A DNA stretch of 64,000 nucleotides, from assembly GCA_035342095.1 (NCBI GenBank), contig DAOQWL010000007.1, positions 41,298-105,297 on the forward strand. Direction: 5' to 3'. Both the position numbers and the translations under genes were made by a program. Source of the stretch: PLanc-01 sp035342095 (lineage in GTDB: Bacteria > Planctomycetota > Phycisphaerae > Sedimentisphaerales > Anaerobacaceae). This document shows, piece by piece, positions 43,295 to 51,965 of this stretch (position 1 is the stretch's first letter; each line of letters begins with the position of its first letter). The notes beneath the pieces are model-generated. The model worked only from the letters and a program-made list of their open reading frames with translations, had not been told where the DNA came from and did no database searches.

Positions 43295-45586
43295 TCACTC
43301 GCGAGAGAATGTCACTCTCTGTCCCGGTCGCATGTCGAGGAGCAGTTCCTGGTCGTGGATCGTGACGGGCCCCGCGCGAGCGCCGGACAGTGAATAGTGG
43401 CTCATGCCGACTGGGTTCTCCAGACGCAGACGGCCGCCCGCTTCGGCGATGATCTCCAGGGACTGGACGAGACCCTCCTCGCGGCTGGCGGAGACGACAA
43501 ACGCCCCTTCCGCGCGCAGTCCTTTGAAGGACACGTCGCGCCAGCTCGCAGGGATTGCCGGGAACAGGCGAATCGTACCGCTGTAGCTCTGGAGGAGCAT
43601 CTCCTGCAGGCCCGCCGCGGCGGCGAAGTTGCCCTCCAGCGTGAAGGGCCGGTAGCGGAAGTCAGAGTAGCCTGTGCCAGTCTGGTCGCCATTGCAATGG
43701 AACCCGTTGCGGAGGCAGAAGGCCCGCGAGAAGATCTCCAATGCCTGCTCGGCCTTCTCGCCGTCGCGTGCTCGGGCAGCCAGGTTCGCCAGCCAGGAGA
43801 AACTGTAGCCGCACCACTGCCTGGTGCCCTTCTGGTCCAGATCGGCCAGCGATGCCCTGATGATGGCACGGTCGCGATCTCCGTTCTCCCAGCGGATTGT
43901 GCCCAGCGGATGAATCGCCATGAGGTGCGAGAAGTGCCTGTGGGAGGCTTGGAGCGGATAGTCCTTTGCCACCAGCAATTTGCTGCTGTTTGGATCGGTC
44001 GCCAGGTCCGGCATCTCCGAGAGAACACCTCGCCAGTGTTGCGCGTCCTGCTTCTTCCCAAGCAGTCCAGCCAGTTCCGCGGTCCGCTCGAACGTCCATC
44101 GAATCAGGGCCAGGTCGTAGTTGGTGATCGAGGGGAACCAGGCGTCCAGGCGATTGTCGTTGATCTCGGGGGACGAACTCAACGGGAGTGTCCGTCTACC
44201 GTCCGGGCCTTTCTCCGTCACCGCCTCCAGGAAAATCGATGTGTCTCGGAACCACGGATAGACGCGCTCCCTGAGAAACCGGCGGTCCATGCTGTAGCGC
44301 CATTGCAGCCAGAAGTGATGGGCGAGCCAGGCGCTCGTCGTCGCGGAGTGCGTGTACTGGTGCCAGCCGCCGATTTGGTTCTGCTCCAGGTCCGCGGTCA
44401 TAGGCACATTCAGGCCGGGAAGATCGAAAAACCGCTTCGTCCATTCGCGGGCATTGTCCCTCGTTGCCCAGAGCCAATTCACATAGCCCGAGGCGCCGTC
44501 GAGCCGGTTGCCGCTGTAGGCGGGCCAGTAGCTCAGTTGCGTGTTCAGATCGTGATGGTAGTCGCCCTTCCACGGCGGGATCTTCATGTCGTCCGCGGTC
44601 CACGGCCCCTGGAGCGTGATCGGCGGGGTATCCGCCCGAGCCGCAGCGCCGAACTTGTAGGTCTCCAGGTGCCACTGTCGCTCGATCACGGGATTCGGCA
44701 CGGAGACCGCGGTCCGATCCCAGTAGGAAGCCCACCACTGGCGGTGAGTCCGTGCCAAGGCATCGGGTTTGCGTCGAAGCGCCGTCTCGCAGCGTTTCCT
44801 CGCCGTCGCCAGCGGGTCGCGCGATTCCTGGGACGTCGCGATCGACCAGACGCCGAGCCAGCCTTCGTTCGACTGCCTCCAGGCAAGGGCTACCGCGAAG
44901 CTGAAACCGCCCCACCCCTTCTGCAGGTAGCCGGTCCAGTTGTCGCCATGTTGCTCGATGGGCGCCTCATACCGCAGGGTGGCCAGGTCGCCGGCGCTGA
45001 TCTTGCCTGCCCCCGCCTCCTCGGTGACCTTGCCGGCGAATGGCGGCGCAATCAGCGAGACTGATGCCGGTTTGCGAGACGCGACCTGGATCACGCCGAG
45101 CGGCTGTTCCGCGTGTACGAAGATCCGCACCGTGACCTCATCTGCAAACCGCACCTCGCAAGTCGCTGTTGCGAGGTCCAGCGAGGCGTCCTTGAACGCG
45201 GAGTCGTCGAACGTCAACTCGATGCGACCGGCGGGGATCTTCGTCGGGCCGGGGTGGCCGTAAGGATCGTCATAGAGCCGGTGCAGGTCCTGAATGCGGC
45301 CCTCCTTGACCCACTGACGCATCGTCTTGTACGAGTAGTCCGCGGAATGGAACTCGGGCACCGGACGCAAGTCCCAGAGGTCCGTCCGGTCCAGCGAGAT
45401 CCGCAGGGGTTTGCCGTCGCCCCAGACGAGCGCCCCGAGCAACCCGTTGCCCAGGGGCATGGCTTCGTCCCAGACCAGAGCAGGCTCGGCGTAATGAAGC
45501 CCATGCTCTGACCGAGGCTGCGCATTGGCCCATCCGCACAGGGCACTCGAAAGCACAATCAGACACAAGACGATTCGCTGCCGCAT
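43295..45586 (-). CDS. Secreted GH95-like glycoside hydrolase
   Basis: A 763-residue exported protein (signal peptide through WANAQ) with the GH95 layout: an N-terminal beta-sandwich (LVWDEAMPLGNGLLGALVWG), an (alpha/alpha)6 barrel and a C-terminal beta-sandwich. GH95 enzymes are alpha-L-fucosidases or alpha-L-galactosidases. Active-site equivalents are DLNTQLSYW at 346-354, SSPEIND around Glu474, and FTLEGNFAAAAGLQEMLLQS at about 648-667. The usual N-x-N is here Asp346-x-Asn348, and the usual Asp before GNF is Glu651. ATG 45586 has GGAGGG nine bases upstream. It sits between the aldo/keto reductase (47 bases) and the membrane protein (9 bases). Confidence 0.85.
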   Translation of the reverse strand: MRQRIVLCLIVLSSALCGWANAQPRSEHGLHYAEPALVWDEAMPLGNGLLGALVWGDGKPLRISLDRTDLWDLRPVPEFHSADYSYKTMRQWVKEGRIQDLHRLYDDPYGHPGPTKIPAGRIELTFDDSAFKDASLDLATATCEVRFADEVTVRIFVHAEQPLGVIQVASRKPASVSLIAPPFAGKVTEEAGAGKISAGDLATLRYEAPIEQHGDNWTGYLQKGWGGFSFAVALAWRQSNEGWLGVWSIATSQESRDPLATARKRCETALRRKPDALARTHRQWWASYWDRTAVSVPNPVIERQWHLETYKFGAAARADTPPITLQGPWTADDMKIPPWKGDYHHDLNTQLSYWPAYSGNRLDGASGYVNWLWATRDNAREWTKRFFDLPGLNVPMTADLEQNQIGGWHQYTHSATTSAWLAHHFWLQWRYSMDRRFLRERVYPWFRDTSIFLEAVTEKGPDGRRTLPLSSSPEINDNRLDAWFPSITNYDLALIRWTFERTAELAGLLGKKQDAQHWRGVLSEMPDLATDPNSSKLLVAKDYPLQASHRHFSHLMAIHPLGTIRWENGDRDRAIIRASLADLDQKGTRQWCGYSFSWLANLAARARDGEKAEQALEIFSRAFCLRNGFHCNGDQTGTGYSDFRYRPFTLEGNFAAAAGLQEMLLQSYSGTIRLFPAIPASWRDVSFKGLRAEGAFVVSASREEGLVQSLEIIAEAGGRLRLENPVGMSHYSLSGARAGPVTIHDQELLLDMRPGQRVTFSRE

Positions 45587-45633
45587 ACTGTTCCGCCCTC
45601 CGGTGTCTGCCATCTTCGATTCTCCGTCAAGCC

Positions 45634-46698
45634 CTATACGTGTACACAAGGACAATACCCATGCGGGCTGTCGAGATGGAACGACCTGTGCAACGGCAGT
45701 CCCATGGCGACCCGTTCTTCATCGGCCTTGAAGACAGACCCACGGCCTGTCCCCAGTTCCTGAAGCCTGGCGACTTCCGCATCCGTGATCGGCCGATACG
45801 ACCGTCCCGCGACGATGGCCTTGTCCACGAGGTCCAGGAATGAAGGCGGAATCGCCGCGACCACGCCAGCCTGCGAGAGCGAGAAGCGGACCGCCAGATC
45901 GATCTCGTCCTGGCTCTCGACGGTCCGATACCACCATTTGCGGGTCCGCGTCGCGCCCTGGGGCCACGCCCCTGCGCACAACGTCTTCATGGCGAACACC
46001 GCGACGCCCCGCTCCCGGGCACACTCGATCACCGTCTTGCCGAATCCCCACTGGAGATAGTCCACGAAGTCTATCGGGAACATGATCGAGTCGAATGGAT
46101 AGCCTTTCAGCATCTCGATCGCGCCCTTGGTTGTGTGCGCTGAAAGGCCCAGGTAGCGGACCTTCCCTTCTTCCTTGGCCTTGAGGAAGGTCTCGAGGGC
46201 GCCGCCCGGCCCGAGGGCTTGCCGGGCTTCCTCGGGTGTGAAGACCGCGTGCGCCTGGTAGAGGTCGAAGTGATCGGTCTTGAGCCGCGTCAGGGACCGT
46301 TCCAGTTCCTCGCGGGCCCCCTGCTTGTCGCGTTTCTTCGTCTTGCAGGCGAGGAAGATCTTGCTGCGGTCGATGCCCTCCAGGCCGACGCCCATCTTGA
46401 TCTCGCATTCCCCGTCCCGCCCGTAGGCAGGCGCCACGTCGAAGTAGTTGATTCCCTCGTCGAAAGCCTTGCGAATCCCGGCGGCGCCTTCCTCCTGGCC
46501 CTGCTGGGATAGCGCCAAGCCCGGGAAACCGATGACCGAGAGCTTCTCGCCCGTCTTCCCGAGGACCCGTCGAGGTAACTCGGCCGCCCTTTCGCCGCCG
46601 ACTGCCGGCAACGCCTGGGCTGCAAGTAGTGTGCAGGGTGCCGCCGCACAACTGCCGGCCGCCGCGCTCGCCACTTTCAGGAACTCTCTTCTTTGCAT
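45634..46698 (-). CDS. Tat-exported aldo/keto reductase
   Basis: A 354-residue protein with a Tat signal (MQRREFLKVASAAAGSCAAA). The AKR barrel shows Asp and Tyr of the tetrad in GINYFDVAPAYG, Lys in IFLACKTKK and His in LYQAHAV. It also has HTTKGAIEMLKGYPFDSIMF and a C-terminal cofactor-binding region (VVAAIPPSFLDLVDKAIVAG). The tail ends in two cysteines (CPCVHV). ATG 46698 has a G-rich RBS. It heads the operon with the GH95-like enzyme and membrane protein, and likely acts on a released sugar or aldehyde outside the cytoplasm. Most AKRs are cytoplasmic; Tat-linked forms are common in planctomycetes. Confidence 0.85.
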   Translation of the reverse strand: MQRREFLKVASAAAGSCAAAPCTLLAAQALPAVGGERAAELPRRVLGKTGEKLSVIGFPGLALSQQGQEEGAAGIRKAFDEGINYFDVAPAYGRDGECEIKMGVGLEGIDRSKIFLACKTKKRDKQGAREELERSLTRLKTDHFDLYQAHAVFTPEEARQALGPGGALETFLKAKEEGKVRYLGLSAHTTKGAIEMLKGYPFDSIMFPIDFVDYLQWGFGKTVIECARERGVAVFAMKTLCAGAWPQGATRTRKWWYRTVESQDEIDLAVRFSLSQAGVVAAIPPSFLDLVDKAIVAGRSYRPITDAEVARLQELGTGRGSVFKADEERVAMGLPLHRSFHLDSPHGYCPCVHV

Positions 46699-46828
46699 GA
46701 CTGCCCCCTTCATACTCCCATACGAATCGTGACCGGCAACCCCGTGGCGGGTTCAACCCTGCCGCGGACTTCAATGTCATTGTAGAGGTCAATCCGGCCT
46801 CTGGCAACCACCAGGATCGTGAAGGTCA

Positions 46829-49702
46829 TTAGGCGAGTCGGCCGCAGGCGGAGCAATCGACGGAAAGGGACGACAGGTGCTCCGCGACCTTGCCGGCAAT
46901 CCAGACCGGGCCGCCATAGGAACAAATCGTTCGATAGAGCGGGAGCTTGTCGGGGAAAAAGCTGGCTTCGACCATCCCCGTGGCGTCCTCCAGCGTCGCA
47001 AAGCCCATCACGCGGTTATCGCTGGTGCGGGCCCGACGGGCCGTGGCGACGAATCCCGCGACGGTGACGGTTCTGCCGAGAAAGCCATGCAGCCGGGAGG
47101 CAGTCACATAACGTTTGGGCAGCAGAACCGACGGATGCATGACGAATGATACGCCCGTGACGTCGAGCTCCGCCTCCAGTTTGGCGATCCCATCGTAGTC
47201 GGGCAGGCTTCGAGGCGACGATGCGTGGATGTCAAACAGCATGGGCTCCTGCGACGGCAGGGCAAAACGCAGTTCGCCCAGCATCGCCGGTCGCGTGGGC
47301 CCCAGGCCGTCGCAGGCCCCCACGTGAATGAGATTCTGCAATTCCGGCTTGCGGAACCTTATGCGTCTGCGCAGATCGGCCAGGTCGCGGAATGGACCAT
47401 GACGACGCTGCTCGACAATCGCTCGCGAGGTCGCGCCGGTCAATCCTTTCACCAGATTCAGTCCCGCGCGGATGGCGCAATCCTGGAGGCTCCATTCGAT
47501 CTCGCTGTGGTTCACGTGCGGCGGCCGGACCGCGATGCCGTGTCGCTTGGCGTCCCAGACATACACTCGCAGCGGGTACATCCCTTGGTGATTGTTGAAC
47601 AGGGAGCAGTAGAACTCCTGGGGATAGTGGGCCTTCAGCCAGGCGGTCTCCCAGGCGATATTGGCGTAGACGGTTGCGTGGGCTTTGCAGTAGGAGTAAG
47701 CGGCGAAGCGCAGGACCTCGTCCCAGATGGCGTCCGCGGTCTTACGGTCGATCCCCGCCTGCTGGGCCCGCACGCGGACGAAATCGACGTACTGCGCCTG
47801 CAGCCGCGAGGCGGAGACCTTCTTGGAGACCTCGGAGCGGAAGCGGTCCGCCTCCGCGACGGTATAGCCGGCCACTTCGACCGCGATCCGCATGACGTCT
47901 TCCTGGAAGAGCATCACGCCGTGGGTGTCGCCCAGCAGGCCCGCGATCTTCGGGTGCAGGTACTGGAAAGGCTTGTTGTGGACGTGTCGCTCGATGAATT
48001 CGGCCTTCATGCCGCCCGAAGCAGGGCCGGGTCGGATTAGCGACAGGGCAATGGCCAGGTCCCTTTTGCTGCGGACCTTCAGGCCGCGAAGGAGCTGTCT
48101 CATGCCGGGCGATTCGCTCTGGAAGACGCCGAGACTGTCGCCTGCACTGAGCATGTCCGCGGTCTTGCTGTCGTTCGGATCGAAGCTCCGTTCGCGGCTG
48201 CCGTTTGGCCCATGGGCGACGACCTGAATCGCCTCGTTGACCGTCGAGAGCGCGCGGTTGCCCAATAAGTCGATCTTAATCAGGCCCACCGCCTCCGCGG
48301 CGTCCTTGTCGTATTGCGTGATGATGACGCCTTTGTTCGCTCGTTCCAAGGGTGCGATCCGGCAGACAGGTCCCGGCGTGACGACGATCCCGCCGCAATG
48401 GACGCCCAGATGCCGCGGGATGCCCACGAGCCTCTCCGCCAGCCTGTAGACCGGGGAGGTCCTTTTGATCTTGCCCTCGCGGGCCAACTGGTTGATCTGC
48501 GAGGGTTCCAGACCCATCGCCCGCCCGACGTCGCGGATCGCGCTGCGGAGGCGGTAGCGATTGATGTTGCAGACCATGGCGACCCGCTCGAAACCCCATC
48601 GCTCGTAGCAGAATCGGATGACTTCATCCCGCCTCCGCCAGCACAGGTCGATGTCGATATCGGGACAATCGGTCCGCCCGGGATTCATGAACCGCTCGAA
48701 GTACAGGCGATTCTCGACGGGGCACACCCGCGTAAAGCCCAGCACATAAGCGATCAGCGACCCCGCGGCGGACCCTCGCACCTCGACCGGAATCCGGTTT
48801 TGCTTGGCGAATTTCACGATCTCGTGGACCACGAGAAAATAGTCGGTGAAGCCGTTCTGCTTCACGGTCGCCAGCTCATACTCCAGACGCTTGACGACTT
48901 CGTGACGGACGGGATTGTATTTCCGGGCCAGACCCAGATGGCAGAGCTTGCCCAGTTCCCTGTCGCTGGTGGTCCCCTTACCCAGCTCGACCTTGGGGAG
49001 GATCGGCTTGCCGTTCAGCAGGCGGAAGCGGCATCGCTCTACGAGTCGATCCGCGTTCGCCAATGCCCGCGGGCAGCGTCGGAGTTCTTCCTCGACCTGT
49101 TTGGCGGGGACAAGAGTTTCCAGGCCGCCATCCTCGTGGGGCCCCGGTCCGGCCGCGCCCAACTGTCGAATTCTCGCCAAGAGCCTGGCAAGCTCCCTGT
49201 CGCTTTCATCGAGCCAGTTGACGCCGGTCCAGGCGATCGGCTCGAACCGGTGCGATATCGCCCATTCAACCGCCCGGGAGTCTTGGCAACCTGCAAAGAG
49301 ATGCCCTGGAGGGACGACCGTCTTCAACTCGTCCAGCAGCTTCGTCTGCGAGCCGATGCAGATGACCCCCCTGCTGTCGATCCCCAACTGCTCGACGAGG
49401 TCGAAATCCGGGTTCAGGTTCCTGGCGGTCGTGATTCGACAGAGGTTGCCGTAGCCCAACGAATCCTCCGCCAGCAGGATCGCCTGCTGGCTCTCGGTCA
49501 GGATCTCGACGCCGAGGATCGGCTGGACATCCACCCCCCTGGCGGCCTTGCACAGGTCCACCACGCCGGACATGGAATTGACATCCGCCAGGGCCACCGC
49601 CCCGTAGCCGAATTCCGCAACCTTCTGCACCCAGCGCAGCACGGAAACAGACCCTCTCAGGAGGCTGTAAAAACTCCGGCATGTCAACGCGGCTATCCGC
49701 AT
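46829..49702 (-). CDS. dnaE2: DnaE2/ImuC-type error-prone DNA polymerase III alpha subunit
   Basis: A 957-residue C-family polymerase, nearer to DnaE2 than to the longer replicative DnaE. The palm triad is present: Asp350 and Asp352 in PDIDIDL, and Asp478 in IKIDLLG. The fingers (VRGSAAGSLIAYVLGFTRVC), an HhH region (FRKPELQNLIHVGACDGLG) and a C-terminal OB fold (VTVAGFVATARRARTSDNRV) follow. In the N-terminal PHP domain the usual His-rich first motif reads LTCRSFYSLLRG, so that metal site looks lost. ATG 49702 with GGAG five bases upstream is preferred to the frame from 49810. DnaE2 normally serves SOS mutagenesis with ImuB, which is not seen here; lexA lies 1.2 kb upstream. Confidence 0.88.
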   Translation of the reverse strand: MRIAALTCRSFYSLLRGSVSVLRWVQKVAEFGYGAVALADVNSMSGVVDLCKAARGVDVQPILGVEILTESQQAILLAEDSLGYGNLCRITTARNLNPDFDLVEQLGIDSRGVICIGSQTKLLDELKTVVPPGHLFAGCQDSRAVEWAISHRFEPIAWTGVNWLDESDRELARLLARIRQLGAAGPGPHEDGGLETLVPAKQVEEELRRCPRALANADRLVERCRFRLLNGKPILPKVELGKGTTSDRELGKLCHLGLARKYNPVRHEVVKRLEYELATVKQNGFTDYFLVVHEIVKFAKQNRIPVEVRGSAAGSLIAYVLGFTRVCPVENRLYFERFMNPGRTDCPDIDIDLCWRRRDEVIRFCYERWGFERVAMVCNINRYRLRSAIRDVGRAMGLEPSQINQLAREGKIKRTSPVYRLAERLVGIPRHLGVHCGGIVVTPGPVCRIAPLERANKGVIITQYDKDAAEAVGLIKIDLLGNRALSTVNEAIQVVAHGPNGSRERSFDPNDSKTADMLSAGDSLGVFQSESPGMRQLLRGLKVRSKRDLAIALSLIRPGPASGGMKAEFIERHVHNKPFQYLHPKIAGLLGDTHGVMLFQEDVMRIAVEVAGYTVAEADRFRSEVSKKVSASRLQAQYVDFVRVRAQQAGIDRKTADAIWDEVLRFAAYSYCKAHATVYANIAWETAWLKAHYPQEFYCSLFNNHQGMYPLRVYVWDAKRHGIAVRPPHVNHSEIEWSLQDCAIRAGLNLVKGLTGATSRAIVEQRRHGPFRDLADLRRRIRFRKPELQNLIHVGACDGLGPTRPAMLGELRFALPSQEPMLFDIHASSPRSLPDYDGIAKLEAELDVTGVSFVMHPSVLLPKRYVTASRLHGFLGRTVTVAGFVATARRARTSDNRVMGFATLEDATGMVEASFFPDKLPLYRTICSYGGPVWIAGKVAEHLSSLSVDCSACGRLA

Positions 49703-49717
49703 ACCTTCTCCATTCGA

Positions 49718-49738
49718 GCGAACGACAACCCCGTTCGC
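49718..49738. promoter_or_regulatory. Inverted repeat upstream of dnaE2
   Basis: GCGAAC and GTTCGC separated by nine bases, 16 bases upstream of the dnaE2 ATG. The half-sites resemble GAAC/GTTC LexA boxes, but the spacing is unlike known ones and it differs from the dyad at lexA. Confidence 0.3.
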
Positions 49739-49783
49739 AGGATATGTCACAGCCCACGGTCCCTGGATTCCTGCCCGCTCGTA

Positions 49784-49847
49784 GTGTGCCCGTGAGGGCA
49801 TATCTTCCATCCCGAAGAGGATAACGCCTTACGGCGTCACTACGAAC
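49784..49847 (-). repeat. Dispersed repeat A, copy 2
   Basis: Read on the minus strand this is a 64-bp element starting GTTCGTAGTGACGCCGTAAG and ending in GCCCTCACGGGCACAC. It has the same length as copy 3 at 60591-60654, with about 54 of 64 positions identical by my count; the differences are concentrated in the middle. Adjacent 49761-49777 resembles the interior of repeat B. Confidence 0.75.
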
Positions 49848-49930
49848 AATCGCCCGATGCGCAGACACTCTCCCCGAGGCACATGGATGCCTTGCTCCTG
49901 CCGGTTCAGGGGACGACCTATAGAGACCTG

Positions 49931-50782
49931 TCAGCTCTCTATGGCGATCTTCGCCAGGTTGGGATACGTTTTCAAAAGCCCCTCAGGGACTCGTTGCTTC
50001 TGCCCGCTGACCATCGCCTTGAGTTCGATGGCGTTGGCCAGCTCGGCCCCCCGGTAATGATTATTCGCGATCACGGTCAGCGACTCGAAGGCCTTGCCCA
50101 GAACGTCGAGACGCTCCTTGATGGCGGCGAGTTCCTTTTCGTCGTAGAGGTAGTTATAGACCTCGTCCCGTCCGGCCTTGCTGAACCACTTCTCGGCGTT
50201 GCGCCCGTGCATGCGGAAGTAGCCAGCCCTGCCGACCGTGCAGTGTTGCAGATTGAAGGATTGCGACGACGTGGGATAGTCGAGATTGGTCACCGTCACC
50301 CCGAGCGCATCGAGAAACTCCAGCGAGGCCGGCTTCTCCCACGACTTGTGTCGCAGTTCCAGAACGACGCGGAAGGCGTCCTTGAAGTGCCCGACGATCC
50401 TGCCGACGTGCTCGCGATTCGCGGGATTATCCGTGAAGTCGTAGCGGAACTGGGCCAGCAAGTGCTTGAGTTTGCCGGCTTCCAGCATCGGGCCAAACCC
50501 TTCATGGAATTGCTTCACCACGAGCGCGTCGATCTTGCCCTCGTGCGTGAAGCTCTGGTGCAGCTTGGCGGTGAAGAAGAACCCCGCCCGCCCTGCGGTG
50601 CGTTCGAGCCACGACCGCGTCATCCCCTCGACGGGCGGCCGATAGAACGTGTTGTTGACCTCGATGCAATCCACGAATCCGCTGACGTATTCCAGGTGAT
50701 CCGCCTTCGGGTCCGTATAGACGATCCCGTCCCAGTCGGGATATGACCACCCGGCGATACCGACATGCACAGGACAAGCCAT
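49931..50782 (-). CDS. DUF72 family protein (YecE-like)
   Basis: A 283-residue DUF72 protein with a TIM-barrel fold. Hallmarks are HVGIAGWSYPDWDGIVY at the N-terminus, FVDCIEVNNTFYRPP, FFFTAKLHQSFTH, VLELRHKSWE, YFRMHGRNAEKW and VIANNHYRGAELANAIEL. The family's reaction is not established; nuclease or isomerase-like roles have been suggested. It begins 44 bases after lexA on the same strand, so it is probably SOS-controlled here, which would be informative for the family. The 228 bases downstream to dnaE2 carry repeat material. Confidence 0.9.
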   Translation of the reverse strand: MACPVHVGIAGWSYPDWDGIVYTDPKADHLEYVSGFVDCIEVNNTFYRPPVEGMTRSWLERTAGRAGFFFTAKLHQSFTHEGKIDALVVKQFHEGFGPMLEAGKLKHLLAQFRYDFTDNPANREHVGRIVGHFKDAFRVVLELRHKSWEKPASLEFLDALGVTVTNLDYPTSSQSFNLQHCTVGRAGYFRMHGRNAEKWFSKAGRDEVYNYLYDEKELAAIKERLDVLGKAFESLTVIANNHYRGAELANAIELKAMVSGQKQRVPEGLLKTYPNLAKIAIES

Positions 50783-50826
50783 CGTCGATTCCCCCTGGGT
50801 CGAGTTTCGACATTCGCGTTTTTCTT

Positions 50827-51447
50827 CTATTGGATGCCTGTCCGGATACAGCCCACGACCCGGCCCAGGATGCGAACATTCTTGTCGAACTGCTTGATAT
50901 AGCGGGTCTTGTAGCCAGCCCTGCGATTGGCAGGCTTCAGGGCAATCCGGTCTTTCTGGATGAACACCCGCTTGACCGTGGCTTCATCGTCCAGGAGCAC
51001 GATCCCGATCTGCCCATCGTCGAGGGTCGAGTCGCCTCGGACGACGACATAATCGCCGTCCAGAATCCCTTCATCGACCATACTGTCTCCGGCGACCTTG
51101 AGCAGAAACATCCCGTTGTCCCGCCCGAACAGCTTCTCGACGGTCATATACCCCTGGATATTCTGCTGGGCCAGAATGGGAGTTCCTGCCGCTACCCGCC
51201 CAAGGATGGGGATCCCCTCGGTCTGGCTGCGCTTTCGGGCATACTCCTCAGACAGGCGAATTCCCCGATGTCCGACCGAATCCACCAGGTATCCCTTCTT
51301 CCGGAGGTAACTGACCAACTGATACGCCGCATTCTGAGCCAGTCCGAAGTGATCCGCGATCTCCCGCTGACTTGGCGGGGCATTCTGGTCCAACCGGGCC
51401 TCGATGAACTCCAGTGTCTGCCGCTGTTTCGCTGTCAATGGCTGCAT
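50827..51447 (-). CDS. lexA: LexA SOS repressor (S24 autoprotease)
   Basis: A 206-residue SOS repressor that self-cleaves when RecA is activated. The N-terminal winged helix (residues 1-65) reads SQREIADHFGLAQNAAYQLV, in which the recognition helix AQNAAYQLV differs from the common SPNAA type. The cleavage site is Ala87-Gly88 in GRVAAGTP, and the Ser-Lys dyad is Ser122 (AGDSM) and Lys159 (ATVKRV). ATG 51447 has AAGGAG six bases upstream; a longer frame to 51528 would cross the promoter. DUF72 follows in the same direction, then dnaE2. Confidence 0.93.
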   Translation of the reverse strand: MQPLTAKQRQTLEFIEARLDQNAPPSQREIADHFGLAQNAAYQLVSYLRKKGYLVDSVGHRGIRLSEEYARKRSQTEGIPILGRVAAGTPILAQQNIQGYMTVEKLFGRDNGMFLLKVAGDSMVDEGILDGDYVVVRGDSTLDDGQIGIVLLDDEATVKRVFIQKDRIALKPANRRAGYKTRYIKQFDKNVRILGRVVGCIRTGIQ

Positions 51448-51475
51448 GATCGACTCCTTCAATTCAACCTCGCCC

Positions 51476-51504
51476 ATAGTATGTATGTTTGACCAATCTG
51501 TCAA
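51476..51504 (-). promoter_or_regulatory. lexA promoter with overlapping dyad operator
   Basis: On the minus strand a perfect TTGACA (51504-51499), exactly 17 bases, then TACTAT (51481-51476), about 30 bases upstream of ATG 51447. The dyad TTGAC-N6-GTCAA (51489-51504) covers the -35 and part of the spacer, the position expected of an autoregulatory LexA operator. Confidence 0.65.
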
Positions 51505-51556
51505 CGAGAATTTTTGCGATTTCTGCAAATTTGTGTCGCGGAGAGAAATCCGGGAA

Positions 51557-51870
51557 TCATAGACGCGACCGCAATTCTATTCGTTCACGAGACTGCTGAT
51601 TGCCCCAGGAGTAGTTGATGACCAGCCGGCCTTCGTACTGGCAGAAATCGATGTCGGAGTTGTTGATGTTCTTGGCCTTGGCGATGCGCTGACGCTGCTC
51701 GTCCGCACCCACTCGCAGCGGTACAATCGCTCGTGGAACACGATGGGCGTGGTCTCCACCAGATCGCAGTCGATGGTTCCGAGCTTGCGGATCAGCGGTC
51801 GGCCCTGCGGGTCCACCGGTCCGGCGGATGCAAGGGCCGCCGTTGCGGTTATGGTCCGACCCGCGATCCG
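51557..51870 (-). pseudogene. Decayed fragment of a secreted glycan-related protein
   Basis: Two reading frames on the minus strand carry protein-like pieces. Near 51700-51800 one frame reads LGTIDCDLVETTPIVFHERL and then YRCEWVR. After a frame switch near 51690-51712 the other frame reads INNSDIDFCQYEGRLVINYS and ends WGNQQSRERIELRSRL. In the sialidase-like family I associate with these motifs they lie at opposite ends of a protein of several hundred residues, so a large internal deletion plus frameshift is likely. No intact gene can be drawn. The identification is by memory of motifs. Confidence 0.45.
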
Positions 51871-51918
51871 ACACCCGGCACGGACTCTATGGCACGACCT
51901 TCTCGGTGTCAATCTCCT

Positions 51919-51947
51919 TGTCCTGGCGGCGGACAGAGGGTATAAGA
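51919..51947 (+). promoter_or_regulatory. Candidate promoter for the DUF2284 gene
   Basis: TTGTCC (51919-51924), 17 bases, TATAAG (51942-51947). The ATG at 51966 would then be only about a dozen bases from the transcript start. Confidence 0.45.
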
Positions 51948-51965
51948 TAAAGCAGTGCAGGTGGT

